A stretch of DNA of 64,000 nucleotides from NCBI GenBank assembly GCA_947494965.1, contig CANLWV010000004.1, positions 1 through 64,000 on the forward strand. Reading direction: 5' to 3'. The DNA comes from an uncultured Salinicoccus sp. GTDB taxonomy: Bacteria; Bacillota; Bacilli; Staphylococcales; Salinicoccaceae. The position numbers and the translations under genes were made by a program. The number at the start of each line of letters is the position of its first letter. The first letter of the stretch is position 1. The notes under the pieces were generated by a model, which saw only the letters and a program-made list of their open reading frames with translations, made no database searches and was not told the origin of the DNA. Positions 51,642-60,588 of this stretch are shown piece by piece.

Positions 51642-51730
51642 CATGCTCACCCCTTGATTGATGGAATCGAAAATCATCTGTTGTGTTAATTTTACACCAC
51701 CGCTTGAGCAGAGTCATTAATTATAGGGGA
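51565..51730 (-). repeat. Left copy of a ~165-bp direct repeat (ABC ATPase promoter and gene start)
   Basis: Covers the first codons of the ABC ATPase gene, its RBS and promoter. It aligns by eye, with about four of five bases matching and essentially no gaps, to 61790-61954 in the same orientation. The -35/-10 pair at 51712-51717 and 51689-51694 (17-base spacer) is conserved in both copies. Confidence 0.8.
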
Positions 51731-51797
51731 GGGGTCGATGATCTTGAAATATAGGAGTAATAAACCACATTTATATCTCCTTGAATTTGGAAAGTGA

Positions 51798-51803
51798 TAT
51801 TAT
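51798..51803 (+). promoter_or_regulatory. Extended -10 promoter of mcrBC
   Basis: TGATATTAT gives TG plus TATTAT at 51798-51803, 31 bases before the mcrB start; no good -35 was seen. Confidence 0.45.
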
Positions 51804-51833
51804 TAAAGAAAAGACTAAGTGAGGAAGATTAAT

Positions 51834-53486
51834 ATGTTAAGAGAGGTAGAACTTTCAGAGAAGGACATCCAAGCTTTTATAGAATATGTAGACAGTTTTT
51901 TGGAAATATGCAAGAACTCTCTGGGACGGAAATCGAAAGATAAACGCGGCAGAACTCTTGATAATTATGTTGTTGGAGGTACTAAGAAGCCCATAATCGT
52001 TTCAAGGGACAAGTATAAAGTTCAACGATCTTTTGCTCATGGCAATAACTCATTGAATGCCTATCCATACGTCAATATATGGTGGCTCAGCCTGTTTTAC
52101 GATTGGCAGGGTCAACAATGGGGACGGAAAGCCTTCTTCCTTTCCACAAAGCAGGAGTACTCAAAGTTGGATAAGACCTTACCCGAACCTAATGGAAGAG
52201 GCCTTCACTCTTACTATAAAAAGTGGTATGTCGCTGAAGACGGTTTGAGACTAGAAAATCAAAAAGATTATGAAGACATGCTTAAAAATATGATTATGCT
52301 GTATAACGATTTTACTCAAGAATCTGGTGCTGAGAGTAGTACACGGGAACTAAAGGAGAGATTATTGAGTTCAAAAAATATCATTCTTCATGGACCGCCG
52401 GGGACTGGTAAATCTTATATGGCAATGGAATTAGCCAAACAGATAACGGGGGACAATGAAGATCAGGTGGAATTTGTCCAATTCCATCCGAGTTATGATT
52501 ATACAGACTTTGTGGAAGGCTTAAGGACAAAACATTATGGCAACAATGAGATTGGATTTGAAATAATGCCGGGCACTTTCATGAAGTTCTGTGATAAGGC
52601 AAGGTGTAATCAATCAGCGATGGATAACTTTGATGAGGCTTGGGAAATGTTACTCGAGGAAGCGAGAGAGAAAGAAGAACTATCTATACCATCTCTAACA
52701 GAAAGAAATATGATTAAGTTCCAATTATCGGCTAAAGATACGCTTCGATTTACGGACATAAAGGCAGGCACTTTAACTAAGCAGAATTTATATAATGTCT
52801 ATAGAGGAGAGCAGGGACGTCCTTCTAATGCATATGATAATTATATGAGGGCAGTGCTTGAGTATATGAAAGAAAACCACGAGCTTCAAGGTTATGGAGA
52901 AGAGAGTGAAAAGAAATATGTTTTTATAATCGATGAAATTAATAGAGGGGAGATATCTAAAATATTTGGGGAACTCTTCTTCTCTCTTGATCCCGGGTAC
53001 AGAGGAGAAAAAGGAGCCGTTATGACCCAATATCATACATTGCATTCTGGAGCAGAATATCCATTCCATGAAAAGTTCTATGTGCCTGAAAATGTCTATA
53101 TAATCGGAACCATGAACGATATAGACAGAAGCGTGGAAAGTTTCGACTTTGCTATGCGCAGGCGATTCAGATTTATAGAGATCGAAGCAAAAGATAGTCT
53201 GAGCATGCTGAAGCAATTGGATGAGAGCCGGGTCACAGTAGATGATGTAGAAGAGCGACTGACAAGTGTAAATGAGAAGATAGAAGACATTCCAGGGTTG
53301 GATAAGGCTTACCATGTAGGGCCAAGTTATTTCTTGAAGCTGAAAGATGTAGATTATGACTTCGAAGTGCTATGGGATGAGTTCATACATCCATTGCTTA
53401 AAGAGTATTTGAGAAATCATATGGATGCAGAAGAACATTTGAATCAGCTCAAGGAGGCCTACTACCTCGGTAAAGAGGAGGAGTAG
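51834..53486 (+). CDS. mcrB: McrB-type AAA+ GTPase of a methylation-dependent restriction system
   Basis: A 550-residue protein. The N-terminal ~170 residues form a variable target-recognition region (aromatic-rich YPYVNIWWLSLFYDW). The AAA+ motor follows, with Walker A HGPPGTGKS (about residues 186-194), VQFHPSYDYTDFVEGLR, Walker B YVFIIDEINRGEISKIFGE and the McrB signature GTMNDIDRSVESFDFAMRRRF. McrB-family proteins use GTP to drive cleavage by McrC. The ATG at 51834 after GAGGAAG is preferred to a GTG five codons earlier. McrC follows one base after the stop. The region is visibly A+T-richer than the flanking core genes. Confidence 0.93.
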   Translation: MLREVELSEKDIQAFIEYVDSFLEICKNSLGRKSKDKRGRTLDNYVVGGTKKPIIVSRDKYKVQRSFAHGNNSLNAYPYVNIWWLSLFYDWQGQQWGRKAFFLSTKQEYSKLDKTLPEPNGRGLHSYYKKWYVAEDGLRLENQKDYEDMLKNMIMLYNDFTQESGAESSTRELKERLLSSKNIILHGPPGTGKSYMAMELAKQITGDNEDQVEFVQFHPSYDYTDFVEGLRTKHYGNNEIGFEIMPGTFMKFCDKARCNQSAMDNFDEAWEMLLEEAREKEELSIPSLTERNMIKFQLSAKDTLRFTDIKAGTLTKQNLYNVYRGEQGRPSNAYDNYMRAVLEYMKENHELQGYGEESEKKYVFIIDEINRGEISKIFGELFFSLDPGYRGEKGAVMTQYHTLHSGAEYPFHEKFYVPENVYIIGTMNDIDRSVESFDFAMRRRFRFIEIEAKDSLSMLKQLDESRVTVDDVEERLTSVNEKIEDIPGLDKAYHVGPSYFLKLKDVDYDFEVLWDEFIHPLLKEYLRNHMDAEEHLNQLKEAYYLGKEEE

Positions 53487-53487
53487 T

Positions 53488-54828
53488 ATGGAGCGCCAAC
53501 ATATAATCTTAAAAGATAACTCCCAAATGAAGCTCAAGGATGAATTTACTGAAAACAGTGTTATTCGATATCTACAGAACAAGACTATGGGGGAGTTAAC
53601 AAAATCTGGCATGCTTATTTTCCCAAACAATGAAGAACAACATATTGATGACGATCGAAAAGTAATAGAAACAACTCAAGAGAAGTTGAAGTCATCCAAT
53701 TTGCTGGGGTTCTTTGGTAACAGTGGGGATGCCCTCAGTATCGTCAGTAGATTTGATGATAGTAGGAATAACTATTTTCTGCAGTACATGCTAAGCAAAG
53801 TATATGGAATTACACCATTAAATTTTTCGACCGGCATGAAATCGAACACGGGTTTCTTAGATTTCATGGTGCTTCTCTTCCCTTCAATTTTAAATAAAGC
53901 ATTGGCGAAGGGAATCTATAAAGAGTATCAGGTGAAGCGGCATAATAATTCTGCCTTAAAAGGTAAAATTGAAGTTGCACGTCACATCAAAACTAACGTT
54001 CCGTTTACTGGCAACATATCTTACACAAATAGAGAATATAGTTATGATAATCCGGTTATTCAACTTATCCATCACACTATACAGTTTATAAAACACCATA
54101 GACGTTACCATCGGATTCTGACAGCGTCACATTCTACATACGAAAATATAAGAATGATTGAAAGTGTCGCAACATCGATTAATGGCTCTATGGAAAAACT
54201 GATTGAACTCAACAGGCGTAATGTAGTCAAACATGTCTACTACAAGGAGTATGAACAGTTACAGAAACTATGCATTGCCATCCTCGAAAGTCAGAACATC
54301 CTTTTCACAAGTGACAGCAAAGAAAAATTTTATGGGCTCGTATTGGATGGAGCATGGTTATTTGAAGAATATGTGAACACTATATTAGGTGATTTGTTCT
54401 ATCACCCAAGTAATACAGATGGGACAGGAGCAAATTATCTGTTCTCAGGCGGTGCTGGAAAAATCTATCCTGATTTCATATCACGTGATGAGGGAAGAAT
54501 TATCGCTGATGCAAAATATAAGCCAAGCCATAACATATCCGGTCCCGACTACCACCAGATTTTATCCTATATGTATCGGTTTGACTCGATTGAGGGTTAT
54601 TATATCTATCCACACTCAATAATGGAAAATGCCAGGGAGCCGAAGCGGTCTATGGAACTTTTGGAAGGCGTAAACTTTGGAGCCAAAAAGGGGAGTGGGA
54701 AGCGAAAGCAAAGTGTGACAGTAACGAAATTGGGGATAAGGGTGCCTATGGAGGTAGAGAGCTACGAAGAGTTCAAAAATATGATGGCAGAAAGTGAACA
54801 GAAATTGAGGGGAGATATTAATATATGA
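53488..54828 (+). CDS. mcrC: McrC-type nuclease subunit
   Basis: A 446-residue McrC-family protein. The N-terminal half carries the McrB-interaction region (TPLNFSTGMKSNTGFLDFMVLLFP, GIYKEYQVKRHNNSALKGKIEVARHIK). A PD-(D/E)XK nuclease site is formed by IYPDFIS and ADAKYK (about residues 330-350). RBS AGAGGAGGAG. It partners the McrB protein directly upstream. Classic McrBC cuts DNA between pairs of purine-5-methylcytosine sites; the specificity of this divergent version cannot be read. Confidence 0.92.
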   Translation: MERQHIILKDNSQMKLKDEFTENSVIRYLQNKTMGELTKSGMLIFPNNEEQHIDDDRKVIETTQEKLKSSNLLGFFGNSGDALSIVSRFDDSRNNYFLQYMLSKVYGITPLNFSTGMKSNTGFLDFMVLLFPSILNKALAKGIYKEYQVKRHNNSALKGKIEVARHIKTNVPFTGNISYTNREYSYDNPVIQLIHHTIQFIKHHRRYHRILTASHSTYENIRMIESVATSINGSMEKLIELNRRNVVKHVYYKEYEQLQKLCIAILESQNILFTSDSKEKFYGLVLDGAWLFEEYVNTILGDLFYHPSNTDGTGANYLFSGGAGKIYPDFISRDEGRIIADAKYKPSHNISGPDYHQILSYMYRFDSIEGYYIYPHSIMENAREPKRSMELLEGVNFGAKKGSGKRKQSVTVTKLGIRVPMEVESYEEFKNMMAESEQKLRGDINI

Positions 54829-55064
54829 GCAGGTCGAGCAAAGTCCCAGAATTCCTATACAGCAAATGAAGTGAAGATTTTTTCATTTCTTGATAAGACT
54901 TATTGGGCTCTACGATAAGAAGTCAAAGCGAATTGGATGGAGGGGATGAAGGATTACTATGATTGTGAGGAAATGACTTTCCTTTTCTTGATCCTCATGA
55001 TGTTGTGTGGTATAATATACTATTATAATATCAGAATAAATCCATATAAAAGGTGGATAATCCA
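54829..55064 (+). promoter_or_regulatory. mcrC-methyltransferase spacer with strong promoter
   Basis: A 236-base gap. TTGATC (54988-54993), a 17-base spacer and TATAAT (55011-55016) with an extended -10 TGG form a near-consensus promoter for the cytosine methyltransferase. Nothing else recognised; no clear terminator after mcrC. Confidence 0.8.
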
Positions 55065-56303
55065 TTGGAAAAACTAAAAGTAGTCGAACTGTTTGCTGGT
55101 GTAGGTGGTTTTCGGCTAGGACTAGAAAATACTGAATTGAATAGATTTGAAGTGACCTGGGCCAATCAGTGGGAACCGGGCAAGAAAGTGCAGCATGCCT
55201 TTGATTGCTATGCCTCCAGGTTTGAAACAGGTAAGCACGTAAATGAAGATATAGCTGAAGTGACTGACAGAGAAATGTCAGAAACAAATGCGGATTTGAT
55301 TGTGGGAGGCTTCCCTTGCCAAGATTATTCCGTGGCGAGATCTTTGAACGGTGAATTGGGCATCTCAGGCAAAAAAGGTGTGCTTTTCTGGGAGATTACT
55401 CGTTTCATACAAAACACCATACCTAAGTATGTATTGTTGGAAAACGTTGATAGACTCCTCAAATCCCCCTCCAAGCAACGGGGAAGAGACTTTGCGGTTA
55501 TGCTCTCAACCCTACATGAGTTGGGATATGATGTTGAATGGCGTGTAATCAATGCAGCAGAGTACGGTAATGCCCAGAGAAGAAGAAGGATATTCATATT
55601 CGCTTATCGTCGTAATATGACTTACGGTAAGGAGATGGCTAAATTAAATGGGGAAGATTTTCTTTATAACAAAGGGATGTTCGCTCGGGCATTTCCTGTA
55701 AAAGAGGAACCCTACAAGAACAGAGTGGCTGAAACCGAAATTTCAGGAGACATCGTAGATGTATCGGACAACTTCTCATTTGAATTCCACAATACAGGCA
55801 TCATGAGGAACGGGGAAATCACAACTATCCACACGATACCTGTGGAAGAGCCTGCAACTCCTTTAAGAGAGATCATAGAAGAAAATTATGATGGGAAATA
55901 TGTTGTAGATGGAGAAAAATTGGAGAAGTTCAAATATCTCCGTGGCCAGAAGAAAGAAGAGAGAACCGCTAAAAATGGGCATAAATACTTCTATACGGAA
56001 GGTGGAATGAGTGAAAGTGATTCACTTGATCTCCCAGGGAGGACAATGCTTACCAGTGAGGGGTCAATAAACAGAAGTACTCATCTGATTAAAATGGATG
56101 GGAAATACAGGACACTGACCCCTATAGAAGCAGAGAGGCTGAATGGGTTCCCGGATGGATGGACAGATACGATGCCGGAACGCACAAGATACTTCTGCAT
56201 GGGTAATGCACTTGTTGTCCCCCTCATAACAAGGATGGGCAATGAAATAGAAAAGATAGATATTGAATACCCTGAAAACATAACACAATTGGAACTTCTG
56301 TAA
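55065..56303 (+). CDS. DNA (cytosine-5-)-methyltransferase of a Sau3AI-like R-M system
   Basis: A 412-residue C5-methyltransferase. Motif I is FAGVGGFRLGLE, motif IV GGFPCQDYSVA with the catalytic cysteine (about residue 88), motif VI LENVDR, motif VIII QRRRRIFIFA and motif X GNALVVP; the target-recognition domain is about residues 190-340. The TTG at 55065 with AAGGTGG eight bases upstream is preferred to a GTG four codons earlier, which lies inside that site. The GATC specificity (GAT-m5C) is inferred from the adjacent Sau3AI-type endonuclease. Confidence 0.92.
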   Translation: MEKLKVVELFAGVGGFRLGLENTELNRFEVTWANQWEPGKKVQHAFDCYASRFETGKHVNEDIAEVTDREMSETNADLIVGGFPCQDYSVARSLNGELGISGKKGVLFWEITRFIQNTIPKYVLLENVDRLLKSPSKQRGRDFAVMLSTLHELGYDVEWRVINAAEYGNAQRRRRIFIFAYRRNMTYGKEMAKLNGEDFLYNKGMFARAFPVKEEPYKNRVAETEISGDIVDVSDNFSFEFHNTGIMRNGEITTIHTIPVEEPATPLREIIEENYDGKYVVDGEKLEKFKYLRGQKKEERTAKNGHKYFYTEGGMSESDSLDLPGRTMLTSEGSINRSTHLIKMDGKYRTLTPIEAERLNGFPDGWTDTMPERTRYFCMGNALVVPLITRMGNEIEKIDIEYPENITQLELL

Positions 56304-56331
56304 GCCAAAGCATCCGCTTTGGCTATTTTTA
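56303..56331 (+). terminator. Terminator after the methyltransferase gene
   Basis: A 9-bp perfect stem AGCCAAAGC/GCTTTGGCT with an ATCC loop and ATTTTTATT tail. Confidence 0.88.
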
Positions 56332-56348
56332 TTATTCTGATAAAGATA

Positions 56349-56357
56349 TGGTAAAAT
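56349..56357 (+). promoter_or_regulatory. Extended -10 promoter of the Sau3AI-type gene
   Basis: TGGTAAAAT (TG at 56349-56350, TAAAAT at 56352-56357) with a poor -35, giving the endonuclease a separate, probably weaker promoter than the methyltransferase. Confidence 0.5.
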
Positions 56358-56378
56358 CAGGATTAAAGGAGGGGTAAT

Positions 56379-57758
56379 ATGGCTTTCGAATATGAAACCA
56401 TAGATGATCTTGTCAGCTATGCACGGGAAGCGGAAGGCGAATACCTTAAAGACATAGACAAGAAGGGGATGCTGGAGAATACAAATGTGAAGGGGAAAGT
56501 CGGTACAATCATAGAGGCAAGCTATTTTGGCTATGAGGTGAATTCCAAACCTGAGCCAGACTTTGCAGACGTTGGTGTGGAACTGAAAACCACTGGGCTG
56601 AAGAAGTTAAAGAATGGTCAGCTATCTGCCAAGGAACGGATGGTCCTTAACATCATAGATTATAGACATGAAGCAACAGTTGAATTCAATAAATCCAGCT
56701 TCTGGAAAAAGAATGCAAAGTTGTTGATATTCTTCTATACATACACACGAGATGAAGAAGGTAAGCCCGATTATCGAAACTTCCAGATAGTGAAGACGGT
56801 GCTACATGAGTTTTCTGAGACTGACCTGGAAATAATAAAGCAGGATTTCCAGAATATAAAACAAAAGATTTTAAACGGAGAAGCGCATAGGCTATCTGAA
56901 GGGGATACCAACATATTGGGTGCGTGCACCAAGGGGGCCACGGCAAAATCGGTCAGAAAACAACCCTTCTCCCCCATTCCTGCGAAACAGAGGGCCTACT
57001 CCCTCAAGCAGGGATATATGACAGCACTGGTAAGAAAATATATTAAGAATGCAAAATTGATTTCATTCACCAGCCCAGATGAATTAAAAGATCAGACATT
57101 TGAAGAATTGTTGCATGATAAATTTCGCCCTTATATCGGTAAAACAGCGGACGAAATAGCAGAAGAACTTGACTATCAATTGAGTGAAGCCAAGAATAAG
57201 CTTGCTCTGCTGACCAGCCGCATCCTGGGTATCCAAGGCACCGCCTTACATCAGATAGAAGAATTTTCTAAGCTCAACATTAAATTCAAGACGGTCAAAG
57301 CCACCAGCAGTGGCATAACTAAAGAAAGTATGTCATTCGGCAATGTGAATTATGAGGAGATACTTGAAGAAAATTGGGAAGAATCCAGTCTTAAAATGGA
57401 AATGGAGTCGACTAAATGGCTGCTTGTCGTCTACCAGGAAAATGAGCAGAACCTCCCAGTATTGAAAGGCATAAGACTCTGGCATGTACCAAAAGATTTG
57501 TTGGATGCTGAAATCAAGAAGTTCTATAACGAAGTGAAGCATATATTGAATGAAGGATTTGAAGAATGGCGTGTAGGTGGACAAACGAGGAATAATTTTC
57601 CTAAATCGGATTTCAATGGCATATGTCATCTGAGGACAAAAGGAAGCAATAGGGAAAAGAGTATGGTGACCTTGCCTGATGGCCAATATATACCGGGACA
57701 TGCCTTCTGGTTCAATAACAGGTTCGTAAGGAGCTTGGTCAAGGATTTGATTACTTGA
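56379..57758 (+). CDS. Sau3AI/MutH-family type II restriction endonuclease
   Basis: A 459-residue protein with an N-terminal MutH/Sau3AI nuclease domain. The active-site pattern is DFADVGVELKTTG (Asp64, Glu68, Lys70). A C-terminal second MutH-like domain (about residues 220-459) is for DNA binding or dimerisation, as in Sau3AI. Sau3AI cuts 5' of GATC and is blocked by C5 methylation of the cytosine. The length is close to Sau3AI (about 490). RBS AAAGGAGGGG. The cognate methyltransferase is directly upstream and vsr downstream. Confidence 0.92.
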   Translation: MAFEYETIDDLVSYAREAEGEYLKDIDKKGMLENTNVKGKVGTIIEASYFGYEVNSKPEPDFADVGVELKTTGLKKLKNGQLSAKERMVLNIIDYRHEATVEFNKSSFWKKNAKLLIFFYTYTRDEEGKPDYRNFQIVKTVLHEFSETDLEIIKQDFQNIKQKILNGEAHRLSEGDTNILGACTKGATAKSVRKQPFSPIPAKQRAYSLKQGYMTALVRKYIKNAKLISFTSPDELKDQTFEELLHDKFRPYIGKTADEIAEELDYQLSEAKNKLALLTSRILGIQGTALHQIEEFSKLNIKFKTVKATSSGITKESMSFGNVNYEEILEENWEESSLKMEMESTKWLLVVYQENEQNLPVLKGIRLWHVPKDLLDAEIKKFYNEVKHILNEGFEEWRVGGQTRNNFPKSDFNGICHLRTKGSNREKSMVTLPDGQYIPGHAFWFNNRFVRSLVKDLIT

Positions 57759-57875
57759 TAAAGATTGTAGATTACGAGATGTAGTGACTGGCCTCATTAA
57801 ATGGTGTCGTTGATCTAAGAGATTAATGTATGACCATCCGCCAACAACAGTAAGAATCTCTGGAGGTGTGATTTC

Positions 57876-58298
57876 ATGGCTGATAGGATGACTCCTGAGC
57901 AAAGAAGCAAGACGATGAGTGCCATAAAAGCAGTATCAAAACTGGAATCGATAGTCGCGAGCGAGTTATGGAAGAAAGGATATCGCTTTAGGCGAAACAC
58001 GCGTGGAATGTTTGGAACCCCCGATATGTCCATAAAAAAATACAAGATAGTAATTTTCATTGACTCCTGCTTTTGGCACCAATGTCCAATACATGGCAAT
58101 ATGCCCAAAAGCAACACAGAATTCTGGAGAAAAAAATTTAAGCGCAATAAAGAAAGGGATGAGGAAGTAAATCAATATTACAGAAATGGTGGATGGAACC
58201 TAAAAAGAGTGTGGGAACATGAAGTCAGAGAAGATTTGGATAAAACGGTTGAGGAAATAATTGCATTCATAGAAAATGCAAAAGAACGAAGCAGATGA
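57876..58298 (+). CDS. vsr: Very short patch repair endonuclease (Vsr)
   Basis: A 140-residue Vsr. The N-terminus DRMTPEQRSKTMSAIKAVSKLE, the catalytic Asp in GTPDMSIKKYKIVIFIDSCFWHQCPIHG, and the WKRVWEHE-type end (NLKRVWEHEV) are diagnostic. It nicks 5' of T in T:G mismatches arising when 5-methylcytosine deaminates. It therefore protects methylated sites made by the neighbouring C5-methyltransferase from mutation. RBS TGGAGGTG. Confidence 0.95.
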   Translation: MADRMTPEQRSKTMSAIKAVSKLESIVASELWKKGYRFRRNTRGMFGTPDMSIKKYKIVIFIDSCFWHQCPIHGNMPKSNTEFWRKKFKRNKERDEEVNQYYRNGGWNLKRVWEHEVREDLDKTVEEIIAFIENAKERSR

Positions 58299-58346
58299 AT
58301 ATATAGCTATTCATCATATTATCTGAATGAAGGGCGTGACGATGCT

Positions 58347-59066
58347 ATGAAATCAAACTTCATAAATGATAGTAATAATGAGCAGATGGTCGCTAAATGG
58401 TTGGATAAATATTTTTATCCCAAGATGGCCAGGCTTGAAACTGGGCGCTTTAGTTTCATATCTAGGAGAGCCGACGAATTCGAAAGAAAAGAAGAGGAGA
58501 TACAAAAGAAAGGTATCGATATAGTCTATAAAACCCAAAATGAAAAATTGTTCTGTGTAGACGAGAAAGCACAACTGGACTATTTGAACAAAAAACTGCC
58601 GACATTCGCCTTTGAAATAAAATTCAAAAGGAGGAACAACAATTTTTCAGAAGGGTGGTTTATAAGGGAAGATTTAAAGACAACCCATTATCTGTTGGTA
58701 TATCCAAATAGTTCTGTGATAGAAGATGCCCGACAGTTGGAAAATTTTGAGGATATTACCAATGTTGAATTGTTATTAATAGAAAAAGATAGGCTTTGGA
58801 ACAAATTGAACTCCTATAAGGTGACAAAAGAAAGTTTAGTGAATGAAAGTGATCAACTGATCGATCAAGAAGAGGTGGGAAAGAAAACACTACAAACTTC
58901 CACATCAAAGAACATCTATTTATATAGGACATCTCCTTCCCACAAAGTAGAAGAGCCGATTAATATAGTTATAAAAAGGAAGATATTGGACGAGGTTGCT
59001 GATGCAATATGGTTGGTCGATAAGACTGAAATCAAAGAAAGAAAAAAACCAAAATACTATTATTGA
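58347..59066 (+). CDS. Uncharacterised PD-(D/E)XK-like protein of the defence island
   Basis: A 239-residue protein that I do not recognise as a named family. Its first half has an E...GID...DEK arrangement (Glu12, Asp58, Glu73, Lys74 in GIDIVYK and VDEKAQLDY) with the helix and strand spacing of PD-(D/E)XK nucleases. The second half is Lys/Glu-rich and may bind DNA or a partner. It follows vsr by 48 bases in the same A+T-rich block with only a weak RBS (AAGGGCGTGACG). Its place at the end of an R-M operon suggests a nuclease or accessory defence role; this is inference. Confidence 0.55.
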   Translation: MKSNFINDSNNEQMVAKWLDKYFYPKMARLETGRFSFISRRADEFERKEEEIQKKGIDIVYKTQNEKLFCVDEKAQLDYLNKKLPTFAFEIKFKRRNNNFSEGWFIREDLKTTHYLLVYPNSSVIEDARQLENFEDITNVELLLIEKDRLWNKLNSYKVTKESLVNESDQLIDQEEVGKKTLQTSTSKNIYLYRTSPSHKVEEPINIVIKRKILDEVADAIWLVDKTEIKERKKPKYYY

Positions 59067-59437
59067 TATTTATTTTATCAGGATACAAACTGAATTACGA
59101 AATTCTAATCTGTCTTATGTATTGATTTAAAATAGTAAAATGACACAATATAGTGGGACTTTATACATAAAAGGCGAGCATGAATCGAAGTGAAAGTGAA
59201 TTCCAGCTTACTAAACAAGGCTTTTTGACGGACTCTGCTTACGTAGTAACAATCTTCAATTCAATAAAGTAGATTATCATTCGTTAATCAAGCAAATTTA
59301 TTAATACTAAATAGCAAGTATCTCACCTTCAATGTAATCGATAGCTGAGCATTAAAAAATGCCTAGATACCACAGATGAAATTAAAAACTGTGATATCTA
59401 GGCGATATTAGCGTAATTAGAATCTCTATTCTTTTTA
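59067..59437. other. Gene-poor A+T-rich spacer at the right end of the defence island
   Basis: 371 bases. A 30-codon open frame at 59180-59272 (MNRSESEFQLTKQGFLTDS...) has a moderate GGCGAG upstream and could be a gene remnant. The adh terminator occupies 59353-59403. No IS ends, tRNA or att-like core were recognised. Confidence 0.5.
59353..59403 (-). terminator. Terminator of the lactonase-adh operon
   Basis: Arms GCCTAGATACCACAG / CTGTGATATCTAGGC (one mismatch) around a 13-base loop. On the minus strand the hairpin is followed by ATTTTTTAATG. Confidence 0.85.
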
Positions 59438-60565
59438 TTACTCCATTTTAATGACAAGTCTTGCATCTTCACCTTTTTCCAGACGGTCGAATCCTTCATT
59501 GATATCTTCCAATGGCAAGGTATCTGACAGTAGATCATCGACTGGGAGTCTTCCCTGCTGATAGAGTTCCATAAATCTCGGAATGTCGCGAAGTGGAACA
59601 CAGCTGCCTACATAGGAACCTTTTATGGTTCTTTCTTCTGCCGTCAGAGTGACTTGCGGGAATGAGAAGTTATGCTTAGGGTCGGGCAGGCCGGTTGTGA
59701 CTGTCATGCCGCCGCGTTTGGTTATTTTATAGGCGACTTCCATCGCCGGCACGGCGCCGGCTGTTTCGAATGCATAGTCGACTCCTCCTGAGGTGCTGGT
59801 TTTGATATCCTCCACAACATTTTCATCAGAAGAGTCGAATACATGGGTGGCGCCTAATTTTTTGGCGAAATCAAACTTGTTTGGATTGATGTCCAAGACA
59901 ATGATCTTGCCGGCACCGGCCAGTTTTGCCCCCATGACAGCATTGAGTCCAATGCCTCCAAGTCCGATTACGGCGACCGTGCTTCCCGGTTTTATTTGGG
60001 CCGTGTTTATGACTGCGCCAATACCGGTGATTACGGCACACCCGAAAATGGCCACTTCTTCTAAAGGTACCTTCGGATCGACTTTTACAACGGAGTTTGC
60101 TGATACAACCGCATGAGTGGCAAAGCCTGAAACACCCAGGTGATGATTCACTTCTCCATCATCGTTGTGGAGTCTTCTGCCCCCATCAAGCATTTCTCCC
60201 TTTTCGTTGGAAGCTGCTCCATTTTCGCAAAGGGCAGGCCTCCCTTCCTTACAAGGGAGGCAATAGCCACAGCTTGGTACAAAGGTGCAAACGACATGGT
60301 CTCCGACTTCAAGATCTGTTACATCTTCTCCGACCTGCATGATTTCCCCGGCCGCTTCATGGCCCAGTGCCATTGGAGTCGGTCTCGGGCGGCTTCCGTT
60401 TATCACGGATAAGTCTGAATGGCATAGACCGACTGCTCCTATTTTAATGAGGATTTCATTTTTTGTAGGTTCATTCAACTCCAGAGTTTCAATTTTTAAC
60501 GGCTTGCTTTCGGCGTACGGTTTAGGCAACCCCATCTCATGCAGAACTGCTGCTTTTATCTTCAT
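59438..60565 (-). CDS. Zinc-dependent alcohol dehydrogenase (class III-like MDR)
   Basis: A 375-residue medium-chain dehydrogenase. The catalytic zinc ligands are in GLCHSDL (Cys near residue 48) and GHEAAGEI. The four structural-zinc cysteines are in PSCGYCLPCKEGRPALC. The NAD-binding GLGGIGLNAV is near residue 200. The class resembles AdhC and S-(hydroxymethyl)-thiol dehydrogenases. RBS AAAGGAGG. It lies 23 bases after the lactonase gene, so both are one operon, and a terminator follows. The likely role is oxidation of the hydroxy-acid or alcohol released by lactone opening. Confidence 0.9.
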   Translation of the reverse strand: MKIKAAVLHEMGLPKPYAESKPLKIETLELNEPTKNEILIKIGAVGLCHSDLSVINGSRPRPTPMALGHEAAGEIMQVGEDVTDLEVGDHVVCTFVPSCGYCLPCKEGRPALCENGAASNEKGEMLDGGRRLHNDDGEVNHHLGVSGFATHAVVSANSVVKVDPKVPLEEVAIFGCAVITGIGAVINTAQIKPGSTVAVIGLGGIGLNAVMGAKLAGAGKIIVLDINPNKFDFAKKLGATHVFDSSDENVVEDIKTSTSGGVDYAFETAGAVPAMEVAYKITKRGGMTVTTGLPDPKHNFSFPQVTLTAEERTIKGSYVGSCVPLRDIPRFMELYQQGRLPVDDLLSDTLPLEDINEGFDRLEKGEDARLVIKME

Positions 60566-60588
60566 GTAATCCTCCTTTAAAAGAATGT

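Noticed and set aside
59180..59272. A 30-codon frame MNRSESEFQLTKQGFLTDS...
   Set aside because: Too short to support, only a moderate RBS and no family recognised; mentioned in the spacer entry as a possible remnant, not called as a gene.
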